From: Nostoc carneum NIES-2107
GTDB taxonomy: Bacteria > Cyanobacteriota > Cyanobacteriia > Cyanobacteriales > Nostocaceae
DNA: 64,000 nt
NCBI GenBank assembly: GCA_002368155.1
Contig: AP018180.1
Coordinates: forward strand, 8,247,686-8,311,685
Direction of reading: 5' to 3'
The translations under genes and the position numbers were made by a program. The notes beneath the pieces were generated by a model. It did no database searches and was not told where the DNA came from. It worked only from the letters and a program-made list of their open reading frames with translations. Each line of letters begins with the position of its first letter. The stretch's first letter is position 1. Positions 35,383 through 45,150 of the stretch are shown piece after piece.

Positions 35383-38300
35383 ATGTTAAATATAATCTTA
35401 CTTGCAGCAGCAATTATTATAGTTAGTGTAGTGATGTTTTTACACAATCGAATAAGTACTAAATTATACCGAAATTTTATAATTGGCTTTTTAAGCCTCA
35501 TCCTATTTATCAGTCCTCTCAATTATCACAACGACATTGTTCTCGCTGCGGGAAATGACCCTTGCGCCACACCTGGAAAAGATGGCGCTGGCACCATCAA
35601 CGGTATTGTCAATTCCTACTTTGCTGCCAACTCTGGAACTATCAATAGTGGCATAACTTCGATTACTGTCAACATAGCTAGTAAATTGCCTAACACTGCC
35701 CCCGATATTGCAGTTGGGGATTTGCTGATGATTATTCAGATGCAAGATGCTGACATTGACTCCAGCAACACAGCTAGCTACGGAGATGGTACAGGCGGAG
35801 ATGTACCAGCCTATAGTAGTCCTGAGCCAACTCCTCCTACAGTGGCTACTGATACTCCCCCTTCTACTGGAGCGAGTGGCTTTACGGCAATTAATAATGC
35901 CGGACACTATGAATTTGTTGCTGTTACTAGTGTGTCGGGGACAACAATTGGCATTAAAGGTACCGGAACTAGTAAGGGATTGAACTATACATACCGCTCC
36001 GCCGCAGCTACAACCACAGCTGGCAGACGTAGTTACCAGATTATTCGAGTACCTCAATACTCTAGCGTCACCCTAAATGCTGGCGTTACTGCTTTACCGT
36101 GGGATGGGACGGTGGGTGGAGTTTTTGCTATAGATGTAGCAGGCAAAATGACTTTGGGTGGTGGAACTATTGTCGATCTGCGGGGTAAAGGGTTTCGTGC
36201 TGGAGCAGGTCGCCAATTAAGAGGAACGAGTGGAGGTGCCAATACAGACTATCGTACGAATTCCCAAAATAGCGGCACAACTGGTTTTAATGGTTCCAAG
36301 GGAGAAAGTATTGCTGGTACACCCAAATTTGTACTTAATTACTTCGATCCCAATACCATTAGTGCAACCAACGGTAACCCTACGACGGCACCAACGATTA
36401 TCACTAATACTGATGAAGGATATCCCAATGGTAGCTATGGACGAGGTGCACCAGCTAATGCAGGTGGTGGTAGCACAGATGGTAATCCTTCTTCTAACGA
36501 CCAAAATAGTGGTGGCGGCGGGGGTGCTAATGGTGGTGATGGTGGTCGTGGGGGACGAGCCTGGAGTAGTCAAGTGCCATCGGGAGGTTTTGGCGGTAAA
36601 GCATTTACCACAGCACTAATTAATAATGGTGAACGCCTATTTATGGGCGGAGGTGGAGGTGCAGGTACAACTAATGATGCTACCACTTCTGTTAGTAGAA
36701 CCCTGGGGACAAACTATACAGGTTCACCAACCTATGCGAATGGTGCAGATTTTGATGGTAATAATAAAGCAAATAGTACTGGTATCTACAGTAGCGGTGG
36801 TGCAGGGGGTGGAATTGCTGTAGTGCGTGCTGATACTATCGCTGGCAGTGGCATATTTGATGTCAGAGGCGTACAAGGTTTAAGCATCGCTAATGATGGC
36901 GCTGGCGGCGGTGGTGGTGGGGGAACTGTTTATGCTGTTGCCTATGATGTTAAAAGTACTGGTACAACTGGGATTAGTAATCTCAGTGTGAATGCTGCTG
37001 GTGGGGATGGCGGTTGGTCAACCTTTAGAGAAGCTCACGGCCCTGGCGGCGGTGGCGGCGGTGGTGTTGTCGTTAGTACGAGTGCAGCGGCGACAGTCGT
37101 TAGCCTAGCAGGAGGAGCTGGTGGTCAAACTGGATTATTAATGAATGCTAATCCACGTAACTTTTATGCAGCCGGTGGCACAGGTTTAGTAGCTCCAATT
37201 TCTGCTAACGATAGCCCAGGAATTAAAAGTGGCGCTCAGTGCTTACCGAAGTTAACAGTGACTAAAACTACTAGCACTTCTACAATCACTAAACCAGGAA
37301 CGGGTGCGATGACTGCGACTTATACCATCACAGTATCTAACGCGGCTCTCACATCCTCAGCTACTAACGTGGTGATTTCCGATTTGCTACCTACAGGTTT
37401 TACCTATGCTTCGACTACCTCAGTGACTATGAGCAGTGGCGCAACTCGTTCTACTACTCCCACTAACCCAACTGCAGCAGCAACCAATCCTAGTTGGGGG
37501 ACGTTTACCATTCCAGAAGCTGAGTCTGTCACCATTGTTTTTAAAGTTGATATTCCTAATGCTACCGCCTTGGGAACTTATCAAAACCCAGCCACAGCAA
37601 CCTATGACGATCCAACTCGGACTACGGCAGGTGGAACTACAACTGCTAGTTATAATTCTGCCTCGAGTACGGGGGAAGATGTCACGATTATTGGGATAGA
37701 TTATGGCGATGCACCGGATACCAGCAGTGGTACAGGTGCAGGTGACTATCAAACGACTTTAGCTAATGGAGGAGCTAGTCATAACATTGTTAGTACTCTC
37801 AAAATGGGGGCAAATATTGATGCTGATGACGGCACGTTGCAAAATGCTAATGCTGATGCCGATGATACAACAGGTACACCTGATGATGAAGATGGTGTGA
37901 CTTTACCTGCTATTAACACCAGCACCACATCTTACACTGCTACAGTCAACGTTACTAATACGGCGGCAGCTGCTTATTTAGTTGGTTGGATTGACTTTAA
38001 CAAAGATGGTGTGTTTGCAGCTAGTGAAGGTGTCGCCTATGATTCCAATACAGGTTTAGCAGGTATCCAACCGATCGCAGTTAGTGCTACAGCCCAAAAC
38101 ATCAATATTCAGTGGACAGGGATTACGGGATTAACTGCGGGTGATACTTATGCTCGTTTCCGCTTGAGTGATAGCGCCACTCTCACAACCTCTACTCCTA
38201 ATGGAGCGATCGCCAATGGTGAAGTTGAGGACTATAAGATTAGCATTGGTGCTGTGCCAAATCTCAGCCTAGTTAAACGAATTACGGCAATTAATGGCAC

Positions 38301-38844
38301 AAATATTACCACTGCCTTTGTCAACGATTCCACCGTCAATGATGATGCATCTGGCTGGCCGACAGATAAAGATAAATATTTGCGTGGGGCGATCGCTTGT
38401 AATACTGGTAATGCTTGTAACTCTGTCTCTGGAGTATTCCCCGGAGATAACCTAGAATACACAATTTATTTCCTTTCCAGTGGTACAGATAACCTCAAGA
38501 ATGTGAAAATCTGCGATCGCATTCCTACCAATACCACTTTTCAAACAGACACTTACACTGTCGGCAATGGCATTCTTTTAGGTTGGGATAATACGGCTTT
38601 AGCTGATCCTAGTACTTCCACAGGAACAGGTAAAGTACAACTCACCAACATTGCAGATAGCGATCGCGGTCAATTCTATAGTGCCGGCACATCATTACCT
38701 AATCCCCCTTGTGGTACAGCCACCAATACAAATGGTGGAGTTGTAGTAGATCTAGGTGCGAGTACTATCGTTCCCAAAGCCACTGCAGCAGGGACACCTT
38801 TTGCCTCCTACGGTTTCGTCCGCTTTAACGTGAAAGTCAATTAA
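35383..38844 (+). CDS. Exported Gly-rich, DUF11 and GEVED protein (cluster gene E)
   Basis: This 1153-residue protein begins with two hydrophobic stretches; GAGGG six bases before the ATG supports this start, though M18 would give a tidier signal peptide ending near VLAAG. A conserved N-terminal domain (about 60-290) contains VGDLLMIIQMQDADID. A Gly-rich region follows (about 290-600, GGGGGANGGDGGRGG, GGGGGGGTVY). Then come a DUF11 module (about 625-765), a GEVED module (about 768-958, IDYGDAPDTSS ... NGEVEDYKISIG, with calcium-like DFNKDGVF) and a final module starting VPNLSLVKRITAING that is shared with gene F. It ends VRFNVKVN. Confidence 0.87.
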   Translation: MLNIILLAAAIIIVSVVMFLHNRISTKLYRNFIIGFLSLILFISPLNYHNDIVLAAGNDPCATPGKDGAGTINGIVNSYFAANSGTINSGITSITVNIASKLPNTAPDIAVGDLLMIIQMQDADIDSSNTASYGDGTGGDVPAYSSPEPTPPTVATDTPPSTGASGFTAINNAGHYEFVAVTSVSGTTIGIKGTGTSKGLNYTYRSAAATTTAGRRSYQIIRVPQYSSVTLNAGVTALPWDGTVGGVFAIDVAGKMTLGGGTIVDLRGKGFRAGAGRQLRGTSGGANTDYRTNSQNSGTTGFNGSKGESIAGTPKFVLNYFDPNTISATNGNPTTAPTIITNTDEGYPNGSYGRGAPANAGGGSTDGNPSSNDQNSGGGGGANGGDGGRGGRAWSSQVPSGGFGGKAFTTALINNGERLFMGGGGGAGTTNDATTSVSRTLGTNYTGSPTYANGADFDGNNKANSTGIYSSGGAGGGIAVVRADTIAGSGIFDVRGVQGLSIANDGAGGGGGGGTVYAVAYDVKSTGTTGISNLSVNAAGGDGGWSTFREAHGPGGGGGGGVVVSTSAAATVVSLAGGAGGQTGLLMNANPRNFYAAGGTGLVAPISANDSPGIKSGAQCLPKLTVTKTTSTSTITKPGTGAMTATYTITVSNAALTSSATNVVISDLLPTGFTYASTTSVTMSSGATRSTTPTNPTAAATNPSWGTFTIPEAESVTIVFKVDIPNATALGTYQNPATATYDDPTRTTAGGTTTASYNSASSTGEDVTIIGIDYGDAPDTSSGTGAGDYQTTLANGGASHNIVSTLKMGANIDADDGTLQNANADADDTTGTPDDEDGVTLPAINTSTTSYTATVNVTNTAAAAYLVGWIDFNKDGVFAASEGVAYDSNTGLAGIQPIAVSATAQNINIQWTGITGLTAGDTYARFRLSDSATLTTSTPNGAIANGEVEDYKISIGAVPNLSLVKRITAINGTNITTAFVNDSTVNDDASGWPTDKDKYLRGAIACNTGNACNSVSGVFPGDNLEYTIYFLSSGTDNLKNVKICDRIPTNTTFQTDTYTVGNGILLGWDNTALADPSTSTGTGKVQLTNIADSDRGQFYSAGTSLPNPPCGTATNTNGGVVVDLGASTIVPKATAAGTPFASYGFVRFNVKVN

Positions 38845-39049
38845 TCCACTGCCAATCAAACCTATGTGATTTACTTACTCAGTACTAAACCCAAAATCCT
38901 TGCTTTTGCCATCAAGTGCGATATAAATAATGTGTCCTTATTGCACTTTTATTCTCATACTCAGGGTTTATACGGAGAAATGCCAGATATGAGTTAACCC
39001 TTCTGCCCATTAGGGGGAGTTACTTTACAGCCAAAACTAGATAATCGCT

Positions 39050-42000
39050 ATGTCAACCTCCTTTCTTCGAGCATCGACTCGCTTATTTTTAACCACTGCC
39101 ATAATTTGTGGCAGTTTCTTACCTTTACTCAAAACAGTTTTGGCTGATTCCACTCCTCCGGGGACTACTATCGACAATAGCGCCACGGGCAGTTTTGAAG
39201 GAGAGACATCAGGCACTACTAATACCGTGACTTCTAACACTGTCAGCGTCACAGTTTTAGAAGTGGCAGGAATTACGATTAATTCAAGTAGTGTACCCAC
39301 AGAAGCCCCTAGTAATGTGACTAATGCGGGCACATATCAAGGAATTGCGGGGATTAATACAGGTGATGTGGTCTATTTTGACTTCACCATTACTAACACT
39401 GGCAATGATCCGACGCAATTTTTTATCCCTGGTACAGCCACAATTACAGGTGGAACATTAGAAGGTATTCAGATTATTGCGGTTGATCCTGATGGTATCG
39501 GTACGGCTTCAACAACCACAGTTGCCGTCAATGTTCCCAGTGGCGGCGATAATACGATCAATTTGTTAGGTACAACTAATGGTTATATCCCTGTCAATGG
39601 CACCGTAAAAGTGCGAGTAGCTGTCAAAGTTACAGAAACAGTGGTGAATAATTCTATTACTGTAAATTTAGGAAATACACCTGTTCCGCCCAATCCCAGC
39701 AGCCAAAACCAACCTTATATAGCCAATGGCAATCTTGATGTCTATACAGTAGATTTGCCCAATGGGACAACTATTCCTAGTAGCTATGCCAGCATTCCTA
39801 CAGTCAGTCAAGTTGCAGAAGCTAGCGGCAATCCTGCTAATGGCGATTCTACCAATCATCGCCAAGAAGCAAGCGCAAATCAATCTATTGCATTAGCAGC
39901 TACACCAAATACTTCTGGTTATAAATCAGTACAATTAACCACCGATAATGATAGTACTAATAGCGTTACTTCTGGTGACAAACTTACCTGGAGAGTGACC
40001 TATGCTAATACTGGTTCTGTAGATATTAGCAACTTTCAAATTACTGATGCTTTACCAGCAGGAGTCACGCTATCCACAGCATTAGCTGCTGCGAATATTA
40101 CTGTCAATGCTACACAAGCAACAGCACCATCTGCTAATACTAGTTATAACGGTACAGGTAATAATAATCTCTTTGCTGCTGGCGTAACATTCAAAGCAGG
40201 TGGAGTGATTACAATTGATATTCCTGTGAATGTGAATGCAGCATTACCTAATGGCACAATTCTCAGCAATCAACCTACTGCTAATGGCTCAAATTTACTA
40301 ACAGTGGGCGTAAAAACAGACAATATTGATAATAATACGACAGGTTTACCTACAGGAGTTACACCCTTAACTAACAGTATTCTGCAAACTCAAAATTCTA
40401 GTATTGACCCCACAACTGTAATTGTCGGAACTCCCACTGTAGTAGGTTATAAATCAGTTAAATTAACAACCGATCAAGGTGCAACAGGTCTTGACCCTGG
40501 AGACACTGTAACATGGACAGTAATTTATAAAAATACCGGAACAGTTGATGTTCCTAATTTTCAAATTACTGATACATTACCATCAGGGGTGACTAAATCA
40601 GGAACACCTACTCTTGTAACTGCAAGTGGTGGGGGGCAAACTTCTCCGACAATTAATAGTAGTTATGATGGAATTAGTAATACTAACCTCTTTGCTTCTG
40701 GAATTACATTAAAAGCAGGAGGCACAATAGTTGTTAATATTCCTGTAACGATTAATAGCGGAGTATCAGGCACAAAATCCAACCAAGCTACAGGCAAAGG
40801 TAATAACTTAATAACCGCAGGCATCAATACAGATAACGTTGACAGTGACACAGGAATAACAGAAGTTCCTGCAGCTAGTATTAAGCAAACTCAAACAGGA
40901 ACAATTGACCCCACTGTAATTAATATTCCTGCTACTACACCAGCGCCTAGCCTATCAGGTTATAAATCTGTAAAACTAACAAATGATTTAGATAGTAGTA
41001 GTAGCATTACTGTGGGAGATACAATTACATGGTCAGTTACTTACATCAATACAGGTACAGTTGATGTTAGTAACTTCCAAATAACTGATATATTGCCATC
41101 AGGATTAACAAAATCAGGCAGTATTAATATTACGACTAATAATACTCAAGGTACAGCACCAACTGCCAATAGCAGTTATGATGGTACTGGCAATAATAGT
41201 CTTTTACAAACCCCAATTACTTTTAAAGCTGGGGGTATTATTACAGTCACAATTCCTGTGACTATTAACGCTGGAGCATCAGGTACAAAATCGAATCAAG
41301 CAACAGCTAATGGTGGGAATATCTCAGCTACAAATACAGATAATGTTGATAGTACTACTACCGGATTACCTACAGGTATAAGCATACCTAGTGGCAGCGT
41401 TACGCAAACACAAAATCCCAGTATTGATCCAACTACATTCACGATTATTGCGCCTCAAGTATCAGGTTACAAATCTGTGAAATTAACCACAGATGCAGAT
41501 ACAAGTAATAGCGTTACTTCCGGAGATACAGTCACATGGACAATTATTTATAAAAACTCAGGAACAGCGAGTGTTCCCAATTTTCAAATAGCAGATGCTT
41601 TACCAACTGGAGTTACAAAAACCGGAACACCAACTGTCAGCGTCAGTGGAGTAGGGCAAACAACTCCTACCGTTGATACTAACTACAATGGTAACGGCAA
41701 TAATAATCTTTTCAGTACTACAGTGCCTTTAGTTGCTGGGGGTGTAATAGCTGTTAAAATTCCTGTGACAATTAACGCTAATCAAGTAGGAGATAAAGTT
41801 AACCAAGCTGTAGGTACAGGCACAGGAATCACCGCAGTTAATACAGATAATGTAGATAGTACCTCCACATTACCTAGTGATGTATTAGCGCAAATTGAAA
41901 CAGGCAGTATAGCACAAACTCAACTAGCATCTGTTGACGCTACTAAAATCAGCATTCCCGAAGTGCAAGGATTTAAATCTGTCAAATTAACTAATGATGT

Positions 42001-43132
42001 AGATGCTAATAATTTAGTTACGGCTGGTGATGAACTAACTTGGACAATTGTTTATAAAAATACTAGTACCGTACCAATTAGTAATTTCCAAATTACAGAT
42101 GTTTTAGATACTAATTTGACTAGAAGCGGAGCAAATCCGATTTCTGTGAATGTGAAAATTGCTGGAGTAAGTCAAACAGCCCCTACTATTAATTCAGCTT
42201 ACACAGGTTCCAATCCTAATGCTAATTTAATTGATGCCTCTACTCCCTATACATTACCTGCTAATGCTGTTATTACTATCAATGTTCCTGTAAAAATTAT
42301 CAGTGCTACTCCGGCAAATACAGTTTTAAGTAATCAAAGTATAGCCACTGCTAGTAACTTGCCTAGTATTGGTGTCAAAACAGATAACGTTGATAGTAAC
42401 CCCACCACTACTTTACCAGCAGATGTCACTATACCTAGTAATAGTATCGATCAAACAGAAAATGCGGGAACAATTGACCCAACTACTGTAACTACAACTG
42501 TTCCAGTTAGTAGTGGTGTGCCTAATTTAATTTTGGTAAAAAGAATTACTGCAATTAATGGTGTGAATATTACAGGGTTTGTAGATGATACTACAAGTGC
42601 TCAAGCTAGCGATGATGATCATGCTAACTGGCCTACTCCTAAAAATACTTACTTACCTGGAGCTATAAATCTCAGCAATATTAAACCAGGCGATCAACTA
42701 GAGTATACGATTTATTATCTTTCTACTGGTACTCAGGATGCAACCAATGTCACAATTTGCGATTTAATTCCTAGTAATACTACCTTTTTGGGGACAGCAT
42801 TTAATGGACTGACTGCTGATACAGGTGGTTTACCACAAGCAGATATGGGGATAGCATTTGCCAATAGCAACACTAGTTTACCTACTGTGCCAACAGTTTA
42901 TATGACTAATGTTGCTGATGGCGATCGCGGTGTTTTCTATGCGCCTGGTACCACTCCTCCAGCAATTTGTAAAAAGCCAGTGAGTTTTACCACGATGACA
43001 GCCGCAGATAATACTAATGGTTTAGTGGTGGTTAATGTAGTGAAAAGTCCTGCTACTTTACCCAAAGCAACTGGATCTGGGAATCCGACTAATTCTTTTG
43101 GATATATCAGGTTCAAAGTTAAGGTGAATTGA
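39050..43132 (+). CDS. Giant exported protein with five tandem DUF11-like modules (cluster gene F)
   Basis: This 1360-residue protein has a signal peptide (TAIICGSFLPLLKTVLADS). The first module (TSNTVSVTVLEVAGIT) resembles that of gene A. Five tandem modules of about 170 residues start with GYKSVKLTTD-like motifs and continue SGDTVTWTIIYKN and NFQITDxLPSGVT. The C-terminal module (VPNLILVKRITAING to YIRFKVKVN) is closely related to that of gene E. The modules are alike but diverged, which suggests an older expansion than the gene D repeats. No membrane anchor is visible. A long hairpin follows 42 bases after the stop and probably ends the cluster. Confidence 0.87.
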   Translation: MSTSFLRASTRLFLTTAIICGSFLPLLKTVLADSTPPGTTIDNSATGSFEGETSGTTNTVTSNTVSVTVLEVAGITINSSSVPTEAPSNVTNAGTYQGIAGINTGDVVYFDFTITNTGNDPTQFFIPGTATITGGTLEGIQIIAVDPDGIGTASTTTVAVNVPSGGDNTINLLGTTNGYIPVNGTVKVRVAVKVTETVVNNSITVNLGNTPVPPNPSSQNQPYIANGNLDVYTVDLPNGTTIPSSYASIPTVSQVAEASGNPANGDSTNHRQEASANQSIALAATPNTSGYKSVQLTTDNDSTNSVTSGDKLTWRVTYANTGSVDISNFQITDALPAGVTLSTALAAANITVNATQATAPSANTSYNGTGNNNLFAAGVTFKAGGVITIDIPVNVNAALPNGTILSNQPTANGSNLLTVGVKTDNIDNNTTGLPTGVTPLTNSILQTQNSSIDPTTVIVGTPTVVGYKSVKLTTDQGATGLDPGDTVTWTVIYKNTGTVDVPNFQITDTLPSGVTKSGTPTLVTASGGGQTSPTINSSYDGISNTNLFASGITLKAGGTIVVNIPVTINSGVSGTKSNQATGKGNNLITAGINTDNVDSDTGITEVPAASIKQTQTGTIDPTVINIPATTPAPSLSGYKSVKLTNDLDSSSSITVGDTITWSVTYINTGTVDVSNFQITDILPSGLTKSGSINITTNNTQGTAPTANSSYDGTGNNSLLQTPITFKAGGIITVTIPVTINAGASGTKSNQATANGGNISATNTDNVDSTTTGLPTGISIPSGSVTQTQNPSIDPTTFTIIAPQVSGYKSVKLTTDADTSNSVTSGDTVTWTIIYKNSGTASVPNFQIADALPTGVTKTGTPTVSVSGVGQTTPTVDTNYNGNGNNNLFSTTVPLVAGGVIAVKIPVTINANQVGDKVNQAVGTGTGITAVNTDNVDSTSTLPSDVLAQIETGSIAQTQLASVDATKISIPEVQGFKSVKLTNDVDANNLVTAGDELTWTIVYKNTSTVPISNFQITDVLDTNLTRSGANPISVNVKIAGVSQTAPTINSAYTGSNPNANLIDASTPYTLPANAVITINVPVKIISATPANTVLSNQSIATASNLPSIGVKTDNVDSNPTTTLPADVTIPSNSIDQTENAGTIDPTTVTTTVPVSSGVPNLILVKRITAINGVNITGFVDDTTSAQASDDDHANWPTPKNTYLPGAINLSNIKPGDQLEYTIYYLSTGTQDATNVTICDLIPSNTTFLGTAFNGLTADTGGLPQADMGIAFANSNTSLPTVPTVYMTNVADGDRGVFYAPGTTPPAICKKPVSFTTMTAADNTNGLVVVNVVKSPATLPKATGSGNPTNSFGYIRFKVKVN
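39910..42516 (+). repeat. Five tandem DUF11-like module units in gene F
   Basis: Module starts (Gly-Tyr/Phe-Lys-Ser-Val) lie near 39918, 40446, 40959, 41466 and 41970, so the unit is about 505-530 bases. Each copy keeps the GDxxTWxxxYxNT and NFQIxDxLP motifs. Confidence 0.85.
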
Positions 43133-43173
43133 TAAGCTGTTACGTATTTAAATTGTATATCTCGCGCTTATTG

Positions 43174-43217
43174 GTCAAGGGTCAAGAGTCTAAATTCAAA
43201 GACTCTTGACCCTTGAC
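43174..43217. terminator. Long hairpin after cluster gene F
   Basis: The arms GTCAAGGGTCAAGAGTC and GACTCTTGACCCTTGAC pair perfectly over 17 bp around a 10-nt AT loop, 42 bases after the stop. The arms are built from GTCAAGR heptamers. No U tract follows, so it may stabilise or end the transcript by another route. Confidence 0.5.
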
Positions 43218-43293
43218 AGACCTAACACCAGAATATTTGATTTAAGCATCTATCAACTTAAGTTTTTAGGTAATAGGATAAATATATAAAATA

Positions 43294-43315
43294 AGGACAC
43301 AAAGTTTGTGTCCCT
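43294..43315. repeat. Dispersed palindrome (GGACACAAA family)
   Basis: GGACACAAA and TTTGTGTCC flank one base and are followed by CCTAC. It is related to the palindromes at 19463 and 55763. Confidence 0.7.
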
Positions 43316-43803
43316 ACAGAATATAAATTAATACGCTTGGGTTAAGCTCATGAGCAATTAATTTATCACTTATTAAAGAAGCCAGAAGAATTGGGGGATT
43401 CTCCCCCAAACCCCCGATTGGGTGACGGTTGCGTCCCCCAAACCCCCTCCAAAATTATTGTTCTGTTTTTTTGTTGAGTAACTAGTACCGCAAGGCGGAA
43501 GTCAAAAGTCAAAAGATTTATATATCTGGGCTTTTGAGTGTTTGAAACGGTAGCTTGATTTACGCCGTGTTGTACTAGTTTTTTGGTTTTGTTATCAATT
43601 AATTTTCTTAACTGAACTGTATGTGAATATAAATGAGTTGCAGATATTGTTTGAATTTGGATAACAGTCTCTAATGTTTAATGTACATTGGGGCAGCTAT
43701 TTCTTAACAGGTAATACCAATTCCAATAATGTTTGTGAAAAGTGGGTATTACCTATTCTTTTGTTAAGGTAAAAATTTGGATTTTAATCAAATAAAAACC
43801 GCA

Positions 43804-44946
43804 TTACTGAGAATTCATGGATGTAGGCTGTGGTGGTACCAAAATTGGTACATAGCCAGGATCACCTTGAAGTTCTTGAGAATTTTCTGGTTGATTTGGT
43901 TGTGGTAAATTATTGTCTGGAAATAGATTAATGGCGGCGGCTGGCGCAGCAGGAGTCTCTGTTTGAGCTACTTGAGGTGGTTTAGGCGCTAATATTTGAG
44001 CCATTTGTTGCATTAACGTTTGCATTTTCTCGGCTTGCGCGATGTTACCTTGAGCATTGTACTCCTGGTGGGCGCGTTTAAAGGCGCTATTAGCAGTTTT
44101 AAAATTACCCTGATTGTATAAAGCTACGCCCAAATTATAGTAAGCTGAGGCGTTTTTAGGATTATGTTGAATAGCTTGCTGGTAAACAGTGATCGCCTCT
44201 GATGTTTGCCCTTGCAGTGCCATCAGGCTACCCAAGTTGCTGTAAGCTACGGCATGGTCTGGATCTTGTTCTATGAGTTGTTTGTATGTAGCGATCGCTT
44301 CTTGAATTTGACCTTGTTGTTGTTGGGCGATCGCTAAATTAAAGTAAGCATTACTATTGTGAGTATCCAGATTAATTGCTTGCTGATAAGCTGCGATCGC
44401 TTCTGGTATTTGCCCTTGTTCGTACAATACTACGCCTAAATTATATTCTGCTGCTGCGATTGTCGGATCTATCAACAGGCTTTGACGATAAGCAGTAATT
44501 GCGGCTTCTCTTTGACCTTGTCGTTGCAAGGCTAAACCTAAGTTGTAGTAAGCTTGGCTAGAATTAGGATTAATCTTAATTGCCTCTGCAAACTCTTGTA
44601 CAGCTACATCCAAGCGGTTTTGCTGTAGGAAAATGGTGCCTAGATAATTCCTAGCCATTCCTATTTTAGAATCTAGGCGCAATGCTTCTCTGAAGGCATA
44701 TTCTGCACCTTGCCAGTCTTGGCGGTGATAACGCATCACTCCCTGCTGGAAGAAACTGGCGGCTTCTAGATTCTGGCTGACGACATTCTGGGCTAAAACT
44801 TTGCTTCCTGGTAAATTAGTCAATGTTGGTACAGCCAATACCAACATTGCAACAGAAGTTGAGAGCAGCTGCCGATAAGCACTTCGGTGCAGCGCTAACT
44901 GAGAAAAACTGCAAAACCACTGGCGAAGTTGATGTTTCTCTGACAT
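43804..44946 (-). CDS. Exported TPR protein
   Basis: This 380-residue protein has an N-terminal hydrophobic segment (about residues 25-45, LLSTSVAMLVLAVPTLTNL) that acts as signal or anchor. About seven TPR units follow at 65-310, with patterns such as AYYNLGLALQRQGQREAAIT. The C-terminal 60 residues are Pro-, Gln- and Asn-rich and low in complexity. It resembles the TPR protein at 18080 in layout but differs in sequence. It is probably a periplasmic scaffold. It is transcribed toward the DUF11 cluster end and so is not part of that operon. Confidence 0.87.
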   Translation of the reverse strand: MSEKHQLRQWFCSFSQLALHRSAYRQLLSTSVAMLVLAVPTLTNLPGSKVLAQNVVSQNLEAASFFQQGVMRYHRQDWQGAEYAFREALRLDSKIGMARNYLGTIFLQQNRLDVAVQEFAEAIKINPNSSQAYYNLGLALQRQGQREAAITAYRQSLLIDPTIAAAEYNLGVVLYEQGQIPEAIAAYQQAINLDTHNSNAYFNLAIAQQQQGQIQEAIATYKQLIEQDPDHAVAYSNLGSLMALQGQTSEAITVYQQAIQHNPKNASAYYNLGVALYNQGNFKTANSAFKRAHQEYNAQGNIAQAEKMQTLMQQMAQILAPKPPQVAQTETPAAPAAAINLFPDNNLPQPNQPENSQELQGDPGYVPILVPPQPTSMNSQ

Positions 44947-45052
44947 GAGTGGCAGGCCTCTACTTGTTCCTTAGATCCTTATTAGTCAGAGTACCCACCA
45001 CAACATGAAAAATTAAAAGTCAAAAATAAAGATTTTACAGTAGTGATGTATT

Positions 45053-45146
45053 TGGGGAATGGGGAATGGGGAATGGGTAATGGGTAATGGGTAATGGGGT
45101 GTTTCCCCATCTCCCTCATCTCCCTGCCCCCTGCCCCCCTGCCTCT
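45053..45146. repeat. GGGGAAT/GGGTAAT and CTCCCTC repeats
   Basis: GGGGAAT and GGGTAAT heptamers are followed by CTCCCTCAT and CCCCCTG units. The block ends five bases before the queA stop. Confidence 0.88.
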
Positions 45147-45150
45147 GCGC

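Larger units (their letters stand above)
43133..43803. other. Intergenic region downstream of the DUF11 cluster, rich in hairpins
   Basis: No gene is seen in 671 bases. It carries a long hairpin at 43174, a dispersed palindrome at 43294, a G/C-rich hairpin TTGGGGGA-TTC-TCCCCCAA at 43391-43409 and a CCGC-GCGG dispersed unit at 43481-43516. The genes on both sides converge here, so these may act as terminators in both directions. Confidence 0.6.

Noticed and set aside
39050-43132. Assembly-made duplication of the DUF11 modules
   Set aside because: The modules differ at many positions in both DNA and protein, so they are true diverged repeats.
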